The notes under the pieces: model-generated | Databases searched by the model: none | What the model saw: the letters and a program-made list of their open reading frames with translations, nothing else | Told to the model about the DNA's origin: nothing | NCBI RefSeq assembly: GCF_947500255.1 | Contig: NZ_CANMRL010000003.1 | Span: 310,001-374,000, forward strand | Direction: 5' to 3' | Length of the DNA: 64,000 nucleotides | Source of the DNA: an uncultured Psychroserpens sp. | GTDB lineage: Bacteria > Bacteroidota > Bacteroidia > Flavobacteriales > Flavobacteriaceae | Part shown: one piece after another, positions 1-6,493 of the stretch | Layout: each line of letters begins with the position of its first letter | Numbering within the stretch: the first letter of the stretch is position 1 | Program-made: the position numbers and the translations under genes

Positions 1-1
1 A

Positions 2-1087
2 CGCATCTCTAAGCATGGTCGTGACGAGTTCTATAAAGGTGAAACTGCAAAGCAACTTGTGACATTTCTTAATGAGAAAGGCGGCATTATTACCTCCGAA
101 GACCTTGCTCTATACGAAGCTCAATGGCGCGATCCTATTCGATTTGCCTATGACGATCTTACTATCATTTCGATGTCACCACCTTCGAGTGGAGGACTTT
201 GTCTTGCACAAATTATGAAAATGACAGAGCCTTTTGATGTAAGCCAATATGATCAAAATAGCTTAGAAGCCATTCAAGTTATGGTTGAAGCCGAAAAACA
301 AGCCTATGCTGATCGCAGCTATTATTTAGGCGATCCAGATTTTGTAAACATACCAATAGATAAGCTTCTTGACCACTCCTATCTCAATAATCGAATGCAG
401 CATTTTTCGTTTGACAAGCCAACACCTTCAGACTCGATTTCCTATGGAACACTGCCTAACTATACCATGGAAATAAGAGACAACATCTCGTATCAAGAAC
501 ACGACGAAACGACGCATTATTCTATTGTTGACCAGTTTGGAAATGCAGTGGCAGTTACCACAACACTCAATGGTGCCTATGGCTCAAAACTCTATGCTGA
601 AAATCTAGGCTTTTTCCTAAATAACGAAATGGATGATTTTAGTAGTAAACCTGGTGTTCCAAATGTTTACGGACTCCTAGGTGGAAAAGCCAATGCCATT
701 GCGCCACAAAAACGAATGCTAAGTGCGATGACACCAACTATTGTAGAAAAGAACGACCAACTCTATATGGTTGTAGGAACACCTGGTGGCTCAACAATCA
801 TTACCTCTGTATTTCAAACCATACTCAACGTACATGAATTTGGAATGACTATGCATGACGCTGTAAATTCACCACGTTTTCATCACCAATGGCTACCCGA
901 AGAAATACGAATGGAACCTAATCGCTTTGATGATTCACTTTTAGAACAACTAGAGAACTTAGGCTATACCATAAATGAAACACGTACACCTGTAATAGGA
1001 AAAGTAGATGCCATTCTTATCTTAAATGATGGAACTTTAGAAGGTGGTGCAGACTCTAGAGGTGATGATACTGCTGTAGGGTTTTGA
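2..1087 (+). CDS. ggt: Gamma-glutamyltransferase, C-terminal part (5' end outside window)
   Basis: The reading frame is open from base 2 (RISKHGRDEFYKGETAKQL...), so the GTG at 59 in the ORF track is not the start; the gene is cut by the window edge. The product belongs to the Ntn-hydrolase gamma-glutamyltransferase family, which hydrolyses or transfers the gamma-glutamyl group of glutathione and similar peptides, usually in the periplasm. The visible part covers the end of the large subunit and the whole small subunit. The self-cleavage site and catalytic threonine lie in DETTHYSIVD, and the substrate loop is seen in MLSAMTPTIV and GTPGGSTIITSV. The C-terminal GGADSRGDDTAVG is typical of the family. 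The family call is firm; substrate preference cannot be read. Confidence 0.93.
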   Translation, partial: RISKHGRDEFYKGETAKQLVTFLNEKGGIITSEDLALYEAQWRDPIRFAYDDLTIISMSPPSSGGLCLAQIMKMTEPFDVSQYDQNSLEAIQVMVEAEKQAYADRSYYLGDPDFVNIPIDKLLDHSYLNNRMQHFSFDKPTPSDSISYGTLPNYTMEIRDNISYQEHDETTHYSIVDQFGNAVAVTTTLNGAYGSKLYAENLGFFLNNEMDDFSSKPGVPNVYGLLGGKANAIAPQKRMLSAMTPTIVEKNDQLYMVVGTPGGSTIITSVFQTILNVHEFGMTMHDAVNSPRFHHQWLPEEIRMEPNRFDDSLLEQLENLGYTINETRTPVIGKVDAILILNDGTLEGGADSRGDDTAVGF

Positions 1088-1097
1088 TTTATAGGTT

Positions 1098-1110
1098 ATA
1101 TAACTAGTTA
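1098..1110. repeat. ATATAACTAGTTA motif, copy 1
   Basis: This 13-base sequence is found again, identical, at 36980-36992, where it forms the left boundary of a cassette-like unit (GTTAGCTGC...). It contains the palindrome AACTAGTT. Here it lies between the ggt gene and the ABM-domain gene. It may mark an old cassette boundary, but no matching closing sequence was found after the ABM gene. Confidence 0.4.
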
Positions 1111-1139
1111 TCGTAAGTAGACAATAAAACTCAAAACAA

Positions 1140-1442
1140 ATGATTGCAAGAATCTGGAAAGGAAAAACGAAAATTGAGCATTTGGAAGAATATACTGATT
1201 TTATGAAAGTCAGAGCAATACCTGATTATTCTAAGGTTGATGGATTTATTAAATTAATTTTTTTAAAACGAACAGATCATAATTTTGCATATTTTGACTT
1301 AATCACTTTTTGGAAAAATATGGATGTAATTAAGGGGTTTGCTGGTAATGATTTTGAAAAAGCCAAATACTACCCTGAAGATAAAAATTATTTAATCGAT
1401 TTTCCCGAAAACGTTATTCATTATGAAGTATTCGCTGAATAA
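1140..1442 (+). CDS. Small ABM-like (dimeric alpha/beta barrel) protein
   Basis: A 100-residue protein with the layout of antibiotic-biosynthesis-monooxygenase-like domains: MIARIWKGKT at the start, a central helix (HLEEYTDFM), then IKLIFLKRT, FDLITFWKNMDVIKGFAG and a final strand VIHYEVF. Proteins of this fold are small dimers; some are haem-degrading or quinone monooxygenases and many have no known activity. No catalytic residue can be assigned here. It stands alone between ggt and a degenerate intergenic repeat. Confidence 0.6.
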   Translation: MIARIWKGKTKIEHLEEYTDFMKVRAIPDYSKVDGFIKLIFLKRTDHNFAYFDLITFWKNMDVIKGFAGNDFEKAKYYPEDKNYLIDFPENVIHYEVFAE

Positions 1443-1522
1443 ACAATAATAAACTTCAGAATGAAATTAATCAAAAGTGTATTTAAAATTACTTGTGGCT
1501 GGGATAATCTTGATCACCAAAT

Positions 1523-1602
1523 ATAGTGTTTAATATAACTCGTTGAATTCTACTAAATTTCAATGCTCCTCGTTCTTTTTTACTAACTTGCCTTCAAACA
1601 AT
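1523..1602 (+). repeat. Degenerate cassette-type intergenic element
   Basis: This stretch has the same blocks as the elements at 50656 and 52441: TAGTGTTTAAT, a GAATTCTACTAAATTTC hairpin, CTCGTTCTTTTTTACTAACTT, then ATATTAGCCAT in place of the usual ACGTTAGCCAT. The start codon of the next gene (1614) follows 12 bases after the TTAGCC boundary. It is an eroded copy outside the main array. Confidence 0.5.
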
Positions 1603-1613
1603 ATTAGCCATAT

Positions 1614-2333
1614 ATGTACAGACTTATATTTTTAATACTTATACTTTCTGTTTCGGCTGATGCACAGACGTTTAAAGAAAAATTTGTTACCGATTTTTGT
1701 CAATGCTTTGATAACAACATAAAAAAAGTATCTGAAGACACCAATCTATCCCTTCTTAAAAAATGTATTACCAATACGCTAGAGGCAAACAAAAAAGAAT
1801 TTACCGACTATATCATCAAAGATATAGATACCACTATTATAGAGAGTGAATTATATGAAGATGGCTATGCTTATGGTTACGCCTATGGTCAAAAGTTTTA
1901 TGGCGACATACAAGAACAATTGGTTAATGATTGTGATTCTTATTATCAATATACTTCGGAATTAAGCTCGTTCATGAAAAAAAATATGGAGAAAGGCGTT
2001 ACTCAAAAGAACGTAGATTCCTTAACGCGTTTAATCAATAAAGATTCATTAAATATTGCCTTAATATGGGAAAGAGGAGCAAATAAAATTGGTTTAAAGA
2101 AGTACAAATCGGCCCAGTCTGATTTTAAATACTGCTTATCAAAGGATGTAAATTATATTCCAGCAATGTTTTTTCTCGCGTGGTCTTATCACTTACAAGG
2201 GGATTTTAAAAATGCAATACTCACCTATCAAAATGTTCTAAATCAAAAATCAGAATTAGGATCAATTGGAGATATTACAAAAATATATTTAGCAACTTTG
2301 AAAAGAAAATTAAGAGATAAAAAAAACAACTAA
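1614..2333 (+). CDS. Secreted TPR-containing protein of unknown function
   Basis: The 239-residue protein starts with a Sec signal peptide (MYRLIFLILILSVSADAQ) and is therefore probably periplasmic or surface-attached. The N-terminal half has regularly placed cysteines (DFCQCFDNN, KKCITN, NDCDSYY), a pattern seen in uncharacterised flavobacterial exported proteins. The last 100 residues read as tetratricopeptide repeats (ALIWERGANKIGLKKYKSAQSDF; PAMFFLAWSYHLQGDFKNAI), which usually mediate protein contacts. It lies directly after a degenerate cassette element and is followed by CTAACAACGTC, which resembles the start of one, so it may be an old cassette gene. Confidence 0.6.
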   Translation: MYRLIFLILILSVSADAQTFKEKFVTDFCQCFDNNIKKVSEDTNLSLLKKCITNTLEANKKEFTDYIIKDIDTTIIESELYEDGYAYGYAYGQKFYGDIQEQLVNDCDSYYQYTSELSSFMKKNMEKGVTQKNVDSLTRLINKDSLNIALIWERGANKIGLKKYKSAQSDFKYCLSKDVNYIPAMFFLAWSYHLQGDFKNAILTYQNVLNQKSELGSIGDITKIYLATLKRKLRDKKNN

Positions 2334-2340
2334 CAACGTC
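2330..2340 (+). repeat. Possible truncated 5' end of a cassette-type element
   Basis: The sequence CTAACAACGTC matches the CTAAC-AACGTG opening of the elements in the 38-53 kb array, but the rest of the element is missing. The CTAAC can pair with the TTAG at the boundary before gene 1614. It is short, so chance is possible. Confidence 0.3.
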
Positions 2341-2355
2341 GAAGTTAATTTAAGA

Positions 2356-2805
2356 ATGAACAAACTTCAAATCAAAGTTCTGGTAACTAAAAAAGATGGC
2401 TTAAATAAATCAGTAGCGAAAATTATAATCGATGGAACTGATTTGATCGAGTTATTAGTCGAATTCGAAAAGCCCTTAGCAAAAAAAGAAGGCAGCCCAG
2501 ATATAGCTGGACAATATGAAGGGCTTAGCCCATCAACTCTTTATAAAAATTTACTCAATGCTCCTGATAACTCTAACTCTCAAGACAATAAATCTGACAT
2601 TCTTGATTGTGAATGTGGTGTTTGGGGATGCTGGTCTTTCATGACCAGAATTGAAACTATTAATAACAAAATTATTTGGACTGACTTTGAGCAATTACAT
2701 AGAGGCAAGAAAAGTTATAATCACTGGGATTATTCCAAATTTGGACCATTCGAATTTAACCTATCTGAATATAATTATCAACTTGATAAATTAAAAACGC
2801 AATGA
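2356..2805 (+). CDS. Conserved hypothetical protein with CECGVWGCW motif
   Basis: A 149-residue protein with no signal peptide, so probably cytoplasmic. I do not recognise a named family. The most distinctive part is a cysteine cluster CECGVWGCW near residue 84, followed by WTDFEQLHRGKKSYNHWDY, which is typical of small uncharacterised bacterial proteins found among immunity-like or cassette genes. It ends in an ATGA overlap with the first possible start of the downstream DinB gene, suggesting translational coupling. Confidence 0.5.
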   Translation: MNKLQIKVLVTKKDGLNKSVAKIIIDGTDLIELLVEFEKPLAKKEGSPDIAGQYEGLSPSTLYKNLLNAPDNSNSQDNKSDILDCECGVWGCWSFMTRIETINNKIIWTDFEQLHRGKKSYNHWDYSKFGPFEFNLSEYNYQLDKLKTQ

Positions 2806-2816
2806 AACTAAATACA

Positions 2817-3359
2817 ATGAAACACCTATTGACCTTAACTTCAATAATTTTATATTCTTCATTTATATCACCACTGTTTGCCCAACAAAATGAGTTTATC
2901 ACAGACTATTTAGAACGATTGGAAAACTCCCGAAAATATTTAATTCTTGTCGCAGAGACTATGCCCGAAGACAAATATAATTTTAAAGCAACACCAGAAT
3001 CAATGAGTTTTGCTGAAAATTTAATGCATATAGGCTGGGCTATGGATTGGCATTGCCAATCGCTGTTGGGTGGACGCGAGGCAAGAGATTGGAATACTGA
3101 CACCGAACTTAAGGTAGCCAAAAAATCTAAAAAAGAGATGATTGCCACAATTGACAAAACATTTAATAAAACTATTGAGTTTATTACAAAATTTGACATC
3201 ACTAAACTTAAAGACAGGTTAGACTATTTAGGCTTAAATAGAACAAAAAGGCAAATTTTACTATTACTAACTGATCATATAACGCATCACAGAGGTCAAA
3301 TGCTAGTTTATATGCGGCTTAATGGATTAAAACCACCCAGATATATCCTCTACCAGTAG
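2817..3359 (+). CDS. Exported DinB-like domain protein
   Basis: The ORF opens at 2802, but the ATG at 2817 gives a standard signal peptide (MKHLLTLTSIILYSSFISPLFAQ) and is preferred. The mature protein is a DinB-type four-helix bundle. The three histidines expected for a metal site are visible: H in LMHIGWAMDWH, then DHITHHRGQM near the end, and the ending MRLNGLKPPRY is typical of the family. DinB-like proteins bind a divalent metal, and several act as thiol-dependent S-transferases; the reaction here is unknown. Export of a DinB domain is common in Bacteroidota. Confidence 0.8.
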   Translation: MKHLLTLTSIILYSSFISPLFAQQNEFITDYLERLENSRKYLILVAETMPEDKYNFKATPESMSFAENLMHIGWAMDWHCQSLLGGREARDWNTDTELKVAKKSKKEMIATIDKTFNKTIEFITKFDITKLKDRLDYLGLNRTKRQILLLLTDHITHHRGQMLVYMRLNGLKPPRYILYQ

Positions 3360-3468
3360 TGTTATGATGAGATAGAAATAAAATTATACTCATATATACA
3401 TTGTAATTTACAGTTAGTAAAAATTAACAACACTCCTAGTCACTACATACATTTCTTAATAAAAAAAT

Positions 3469-3499
3469 TGCGCAAGTAAATACTTTCGTATATATTTGC
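3469..3499 (+). promoter_or_regulatory. Promoter of the ArsR/SRPBCC pair
   Basis: A Bacteroidota-type promoter is visible: TTG at 3469-3471, a 19-base spacer, and TATATTTG at 3491-3498 matching TAnnTTTG. It lies about 30 bases before the ATG of the ArsR-type gene and overlaps the palindrome listed separately. Confidence 0.7.
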
Positions 3500-3513
3500 A
3501 AGTAATCACTTGC
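3473..3513. promoter_or_regulatory. Probable ArsR-type operator (GCAAGT-N4-ACTTGC)
   Basis: A perfect inverted repeat GCAAGTAATCACTTGC spans 3498-3513 and overlaps the end of the -7 box. A further GCAAGTAA lies at 3473-3480 just after the -33 TTG, 25 bases upstream of the first. The placement would let the ArsR-type protein made from 3530 block its own promoter. The palindrome is seen directly; its role is inferred. Confidence 0.6.
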
Positions 3514-3529
3514 TTATTAAATAAAAATT

Positions 3530-3859
3530 ATGAAAAGAGATGTCTTCAATGCTATAGCAGATCCTACAAGAAGAAGCATACTTATGTCGCTTACAAATGA
3601 ATCACAAAATGTCAACGCACTGGCAAATAAGTTTGATATGACCAGACAAGCAGTATCATTACATATTAAATATCTTCAAGAATGTGGTGTCATCACTATA
3701 AAAAAAGAAGGTCGGGAACGTCACTGTAACCTCGACGTTCAAAAACTAACAGAAATCGCCGATTGGCTTGAACCTTTTAGAAAAATGTGGACAGCGAAGT
3801 TTAATCAACTTAACATCGTATTGGACGAATTACAATCTAAACCTAATGACAAATTATAA
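3530..3859 (+). CDS. ArsR-family winged-helix repressor
   Basis: A 109-residue protein with the ArsR winged-helix layout: RDVFNAIADPTRRSILMSL, recognition helix NKFDMTRQAVSLHIKYLQECGVI, and wing KKEGRERHCNLD. It lacks the cysteine motif of metal sensors and matches the subgroup that is paired with SRPBCC (AHSA1) proteins, as here (11-base gap to 3871). Such proteins usually repress their own operon. The upstream palindrome is the obvious target. Confidence 0.88.
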   Translation: MKRDVFNAIADPTRRSILMSLTNESQNVNALANKFDMTRQAVSLHIKYLQECGVITIKKEGRERHCNLDVQKLTEIADWLEPFRKMWTAKFNQLNIVLDELQSKPNDKL

Positions 3860-3870
3860 ACACAACAATC

Positions 3871-4311
3871 ATGGATAATAAACCATTAATAATTGAACAA
3901 GAATTCAATGCGCCATTAGAACTTGTTTGGCGTGCCATCACCGAAAAGGAATTAATGAAAAAATGGTATTTTGATATCTCCGATTTCAAACCAGAAGTGG
4001 GCTGTAAGTTTCATTTTGAAGGTGGCGAAGAAGACAAGCGATATATGCATTTATGTGAAGTATTGGAAGTCATTCCAAATAAAAAGCTCAAGTTCTCATG
4101 GGCATATGAAGGCTATACCGGAATATCTTTTGTGACCTTCAAATTATCATCTGATGGCAAAAAAACCAAAGTAAAGCTCATACACGAAGGGATTGAAACA
4201 TTCACAAACCCTGACTTTAAAAGAGACAATTTTGTTGGAGGATGGAAATACCTTATTCACGAATCCCTAAAAGAATATTTAGAAAATGGTAAAGCACTTA
4301 GATATTGGTAA
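3871..4311 (+). CDS. SRPBCC (AHSA1-like) domain protein
   Basis: A 146-residue protein of the START/AHSA1 helix-grip fold: IEQEFNAPLELVWRAITEKELMKKWYF at the N terminus, FHFEGGEEDKRYMH, KLKFSWAYEGYTG and the C-terminal helix GGWKYLIHESLKEYLENG. The fold forms a hydrophobic pocket for lipids or aromatic molecules; the ligand is unknown. It is the second gene of an ArsR-AHSA1 operon, a frequent pairing in which the ArsR-type gene controls both. Confidence 0.85.
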   Translation: MDNKPLIIEQEFNAPLELVWRAITEKELMKKWYFDISDFKPEVGCKFHFEGGEEDKRYMHLCEVLEVIPNKKLKFSWAYEGYTGISFVTFKLSSDGKKTKVKLIHEGIETFTNPDFKRDNFVGGWKYLIHESLKEYLENGKALRYW

Positions 4312-4345
4312 CCTAAAAGTAGAACACATAAAGTTTAATATTAAA

Positions 4346-4366
4346 GTTTGCTAAATTAGTTCCTTA
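4346..4366 (+). repeat. Remnant of the cassette-type element core
   Basis: GTTTGCTAAATTAGTTCCTTA closely matches the core of the element at 45075 (GTATTTGCTAAATTAGTTACTTA). The rest of the 285-base gap between 4312 and 4596 holds only a CATCACG/CGTGATG stem (4406-4412 with 4425-4431) and no gene. Confidence 0.35.
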
Positions 4367-4405
4367 GCAATACTAACAATTACGTGCTATATATAATAAG
4401 CGGAG

Positions 4406-4431
4406 CATCACGGTCTTTCCCGATCGTGATG
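4406..4431. other. Short hairpin in intergenic gap
   Basis: CATCACG (4406-4412) pairs with CGTGATG (4425-4431) around a 12-base loop, and three further bases can pair with one mismatch. The following bases are GTGAAAAAAT, not a T-run, so it is a poor + strand terminator. Role unknown. Confidence 0.35.
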
Positions 4432-4596
4432 GTGAAAAAATATTAGTAAAAAAGAAATACCATATCTATCTCTTGTCATAACAAAAAAATGTAGCAGAGT
4501 TGATCATGAGGATTGTGTACTCTTAAAATTCTGTGAATTTAACGTATTGCCGTTTTCTTTTTTCTAAATTAGTACGTCAGCTTTTATTAAACGACC

Positions 4597-5793
4597 ATGC
4601 ACTCTAAATTTTTCTTTTTCATTTTAATATCTATGTTGGTACAAACAACATATAGTCAAATCATAAAAACAAATACTAACGTTGGTGAAACTATAACTCT
4701 CAAATCAGAAATACTCAAAGAAAACCGAGAAATTCAAATTTTTCTACCAGACTCCTATCAAGAAACCGATAACACCTATCCTGTTCTTTATGTATTAGAT
4801 GGACAACGCTATTTTTTACATGCTGTAAGTTTGCATAAAACCTTTGTCGGATTTAGGCAAACTCCCGAATTTATTATTGTCGGAATTACTAAAAAGCAAT
4901 CTGAAAGAAATAGAAATTTCAGTTCCAATGCTAAAACCTTTTTAAATGCTATAGAACAAGACATCATTCAATACGTAGATACTAACTATCGAACGTCTGA
5001 GGATCGTCTTCTTTTTGGATGGGCTTATGCAGGTGGCTTTACCATAGAAGCCTTGATCAATAAACCAAACTTGTTTAATGCATACATTGCAGCTAGTCCG
5101 TTTCCTGCAAGCGAAAAAATAAATGCAGTCGATAGTTTGATTTCTCACAACACAAATTTTGATAAGCTATTGTACTTCACATCCGATATAAATGAAGGTG
5201 TTGTTAGAGATGGAACTATTGCATTAAATGAGCTCTTAATAAACAAGGCTCCAGAATCTATGAGATGGAATTTTAGAGAATTCATAGGTGAAGAACATAT
5301 ATCAACTCCCTTTTCTACACTCTATCATGGTATGATTACATATTTTGAGTATTACCCCGAATTACAATTCAATACACTTAAAGAGTTTTTGAATGCTGGC
5401 GGACTGGAGAGCGTATACAGTTATTATCAAAAACGCGCTTCGAGATATGGGTTTCCAGCCGAACTATCAGATTGGACGATGTTTAGCATTACAAGAAATG
5501 CAATGAGAGCTGATGATTTTGAACAATTTGATAAATTAGTCAATACATTTCAACCTACAGATTTTATGTCCAGATTGAGAGTAAGTAGGGCTTGCTCAAT
5601 TGCTGAATTTTATTTAAAACACAAACAGTATGATAGAGCCATTGACCTCTTCAACCTCTTGGCAGAAAAGCATCCTAACGCTGTACAACCTCTCTATGGT
5701 TTAGGTGACACCTACAAAGCTTTAAAAAAGGAAAGAAAATCCTCTTTATATTATAAAAAAGCTGAAAAATTATCTAAAACGAATTCTAATTAA
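4597..5793 (+). CDS. Exported esterase-fold alpha/beta hydrolase with C-terminal TPR, nucleophile serine absent
   Basis: The 398-residue protein has a signal peptide (MHSKFFFFILISMLVQTTYSQ) followed by a putative-esterase (esterase D / enterochelin esterase type) domain: REIQIFLPDSYQETDNTYPVLYVLDGQRYF is the usual opening. The nucleophile elbow, normally GxSxGG, reads FGWAYAGG, so alanine stands where serine is expected. The domain is followed by TPR-like helices (YDRAIDLFNLLAEKHPNAVQPLYGLGDTYKAL). The family call is good; esterase activity is doubtful because of the missing serine, and a binding role is possible. It stands alone between the SRPBCC gene and the PNPOx-like gene. Confidence 0.8.
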   Translation: MHSKFFFFILISMLVQTTYSQIIKTNTNVGETITLKSEILKENREIQIFLPDSYQETDNTYPVLYVLDGQRYFLHAVSLHKTFVGFRQTPEFIIVGITKKQSERNRNFSSNAKTFLNAIEQDIIQYVDTNYRTSEDRLLFGWAYAGGFTIEALINKPNLFNAYIAASPFPASEKINAVDSLISHNTNFDKLLYFTSDINEGVVRDGTIALNELLINKAPESMRWNFREFIGEEHISTPFSTLYHGMITYFEYYPELQFNTLKEFLNAGGLESVYSYYQKRASRYGFPAELSDWTMFSITRNAMRADDFEQFDKLVNTFQPTDFMSRLRVSRACSIAEFYLKHKQYDRAIDLFNLLAEKHPNAVQPLYGLGDTYKALKKERKSSLYYKKAEKLSKTNSN

Positions 5794-5822
5794 TAACTAG
5801 AAAATAAAAATATCGACCATAA

Positions 5823-6404
5823 ATGGATATGAACCCACTAGAAAAATTTAAGCAATGGCATACGGCATATACAAAAATGTCTACTAACAAACTCCCCTCA
5901 GCTTGCTGCTTAACCTCAATGAGTAGTGATGGCTATCCCAACTCGAGATTTGTTTCCCTTAAAGAAATCATTGAGAATATGTTTGTGATAACTGGATCAC
6001 TCGCCTCTAGAAAAGGAATAGAATTATTAGCTAACCCAAAGGCATCCCTTACATTTTGGTGGCCAGAGACTCAACAGCAAATAAGAATTCAAGGTGATGC
6101 TTCTCAAATTGATCACACACTTGCCGATACTTATTTTAAAGGAAGACATAAAGAAGCCCAAATAGTGAGTCACATCTGTCAGCAAGGTATTGAAATTGAT
6201 AATATAACTGACTTGACCTCTTTATTTGAAAAGAAAAAAAAAGAATACAAAAATGCCGACGTCCCCAAACCAAATGATTGGTCTGGGTTTTATATAGACC
6301 CAAAGCGTATTGAATTTATGGAATTCAAAAGCAATCGATTTCATTACAGAGAATTATATACAAAAGAACAGAACGGCTGGAGCAAAATGATTTTACAGCC
6401 TTAA
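5823..6404 (+). CDS. Pyridoxamine 5'-phosphate oxidase family flavoprotein
   Basis: The 193-residue cytoplasmic protein follows the PNPOx split-barrel pattern: ACCLTSMSSDGYPNSRFVSLKEI, then SRKGIELLANPKASLTFWWPETQQQIRIQGDA (FMN and phosphate contacts), then DWSGFYIDPKRIEFMEFKSNRFHYRELY and a W...L.P ending. PNPOx enzymes oxidise pyridoxamine/pyridoxine phosphate to PLP with FMN and oxygen. The spacing is near that of PdxH, but the protein is shorter at the N terminus and diverged in the middle, so it may act on something else. ATG at 5823 and at 5829 (MD-MNPLEKF) are both possible starts. Confidence 0.78.
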   Translation: MDMNPLEKFKQWHTAYTKMSTNKLPSACCLTSMSSDGYPNSRFVSLKEIIENMFVITGSLASRKGIELLANPKASLTFWWPETQQQIRIQGDASQIDHTLADTYFKGRHKEAQIVSHICQQGIEIDNITDLTSLFEKKKKEYKNADVPKPNDWSGFYIDPKRIEFMEFKSNRFHYRELYTKEQNGWSKMILQP

Positions 6405-6493
6405 TTTGCTTTTTAACAATTCCCAGCTAAAACCCTCTTTTCATTTTCGTATCTTTAGGTTTATAATTAACATCCGTTAAAACCAACCACAAC

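Noticed and set aside
4406-4431. Hairpin as terminator of the SRPBCC gene
   Set aside because: There is no T-run after the stem and the loop is long; kept only as a hairpin of unknown role.
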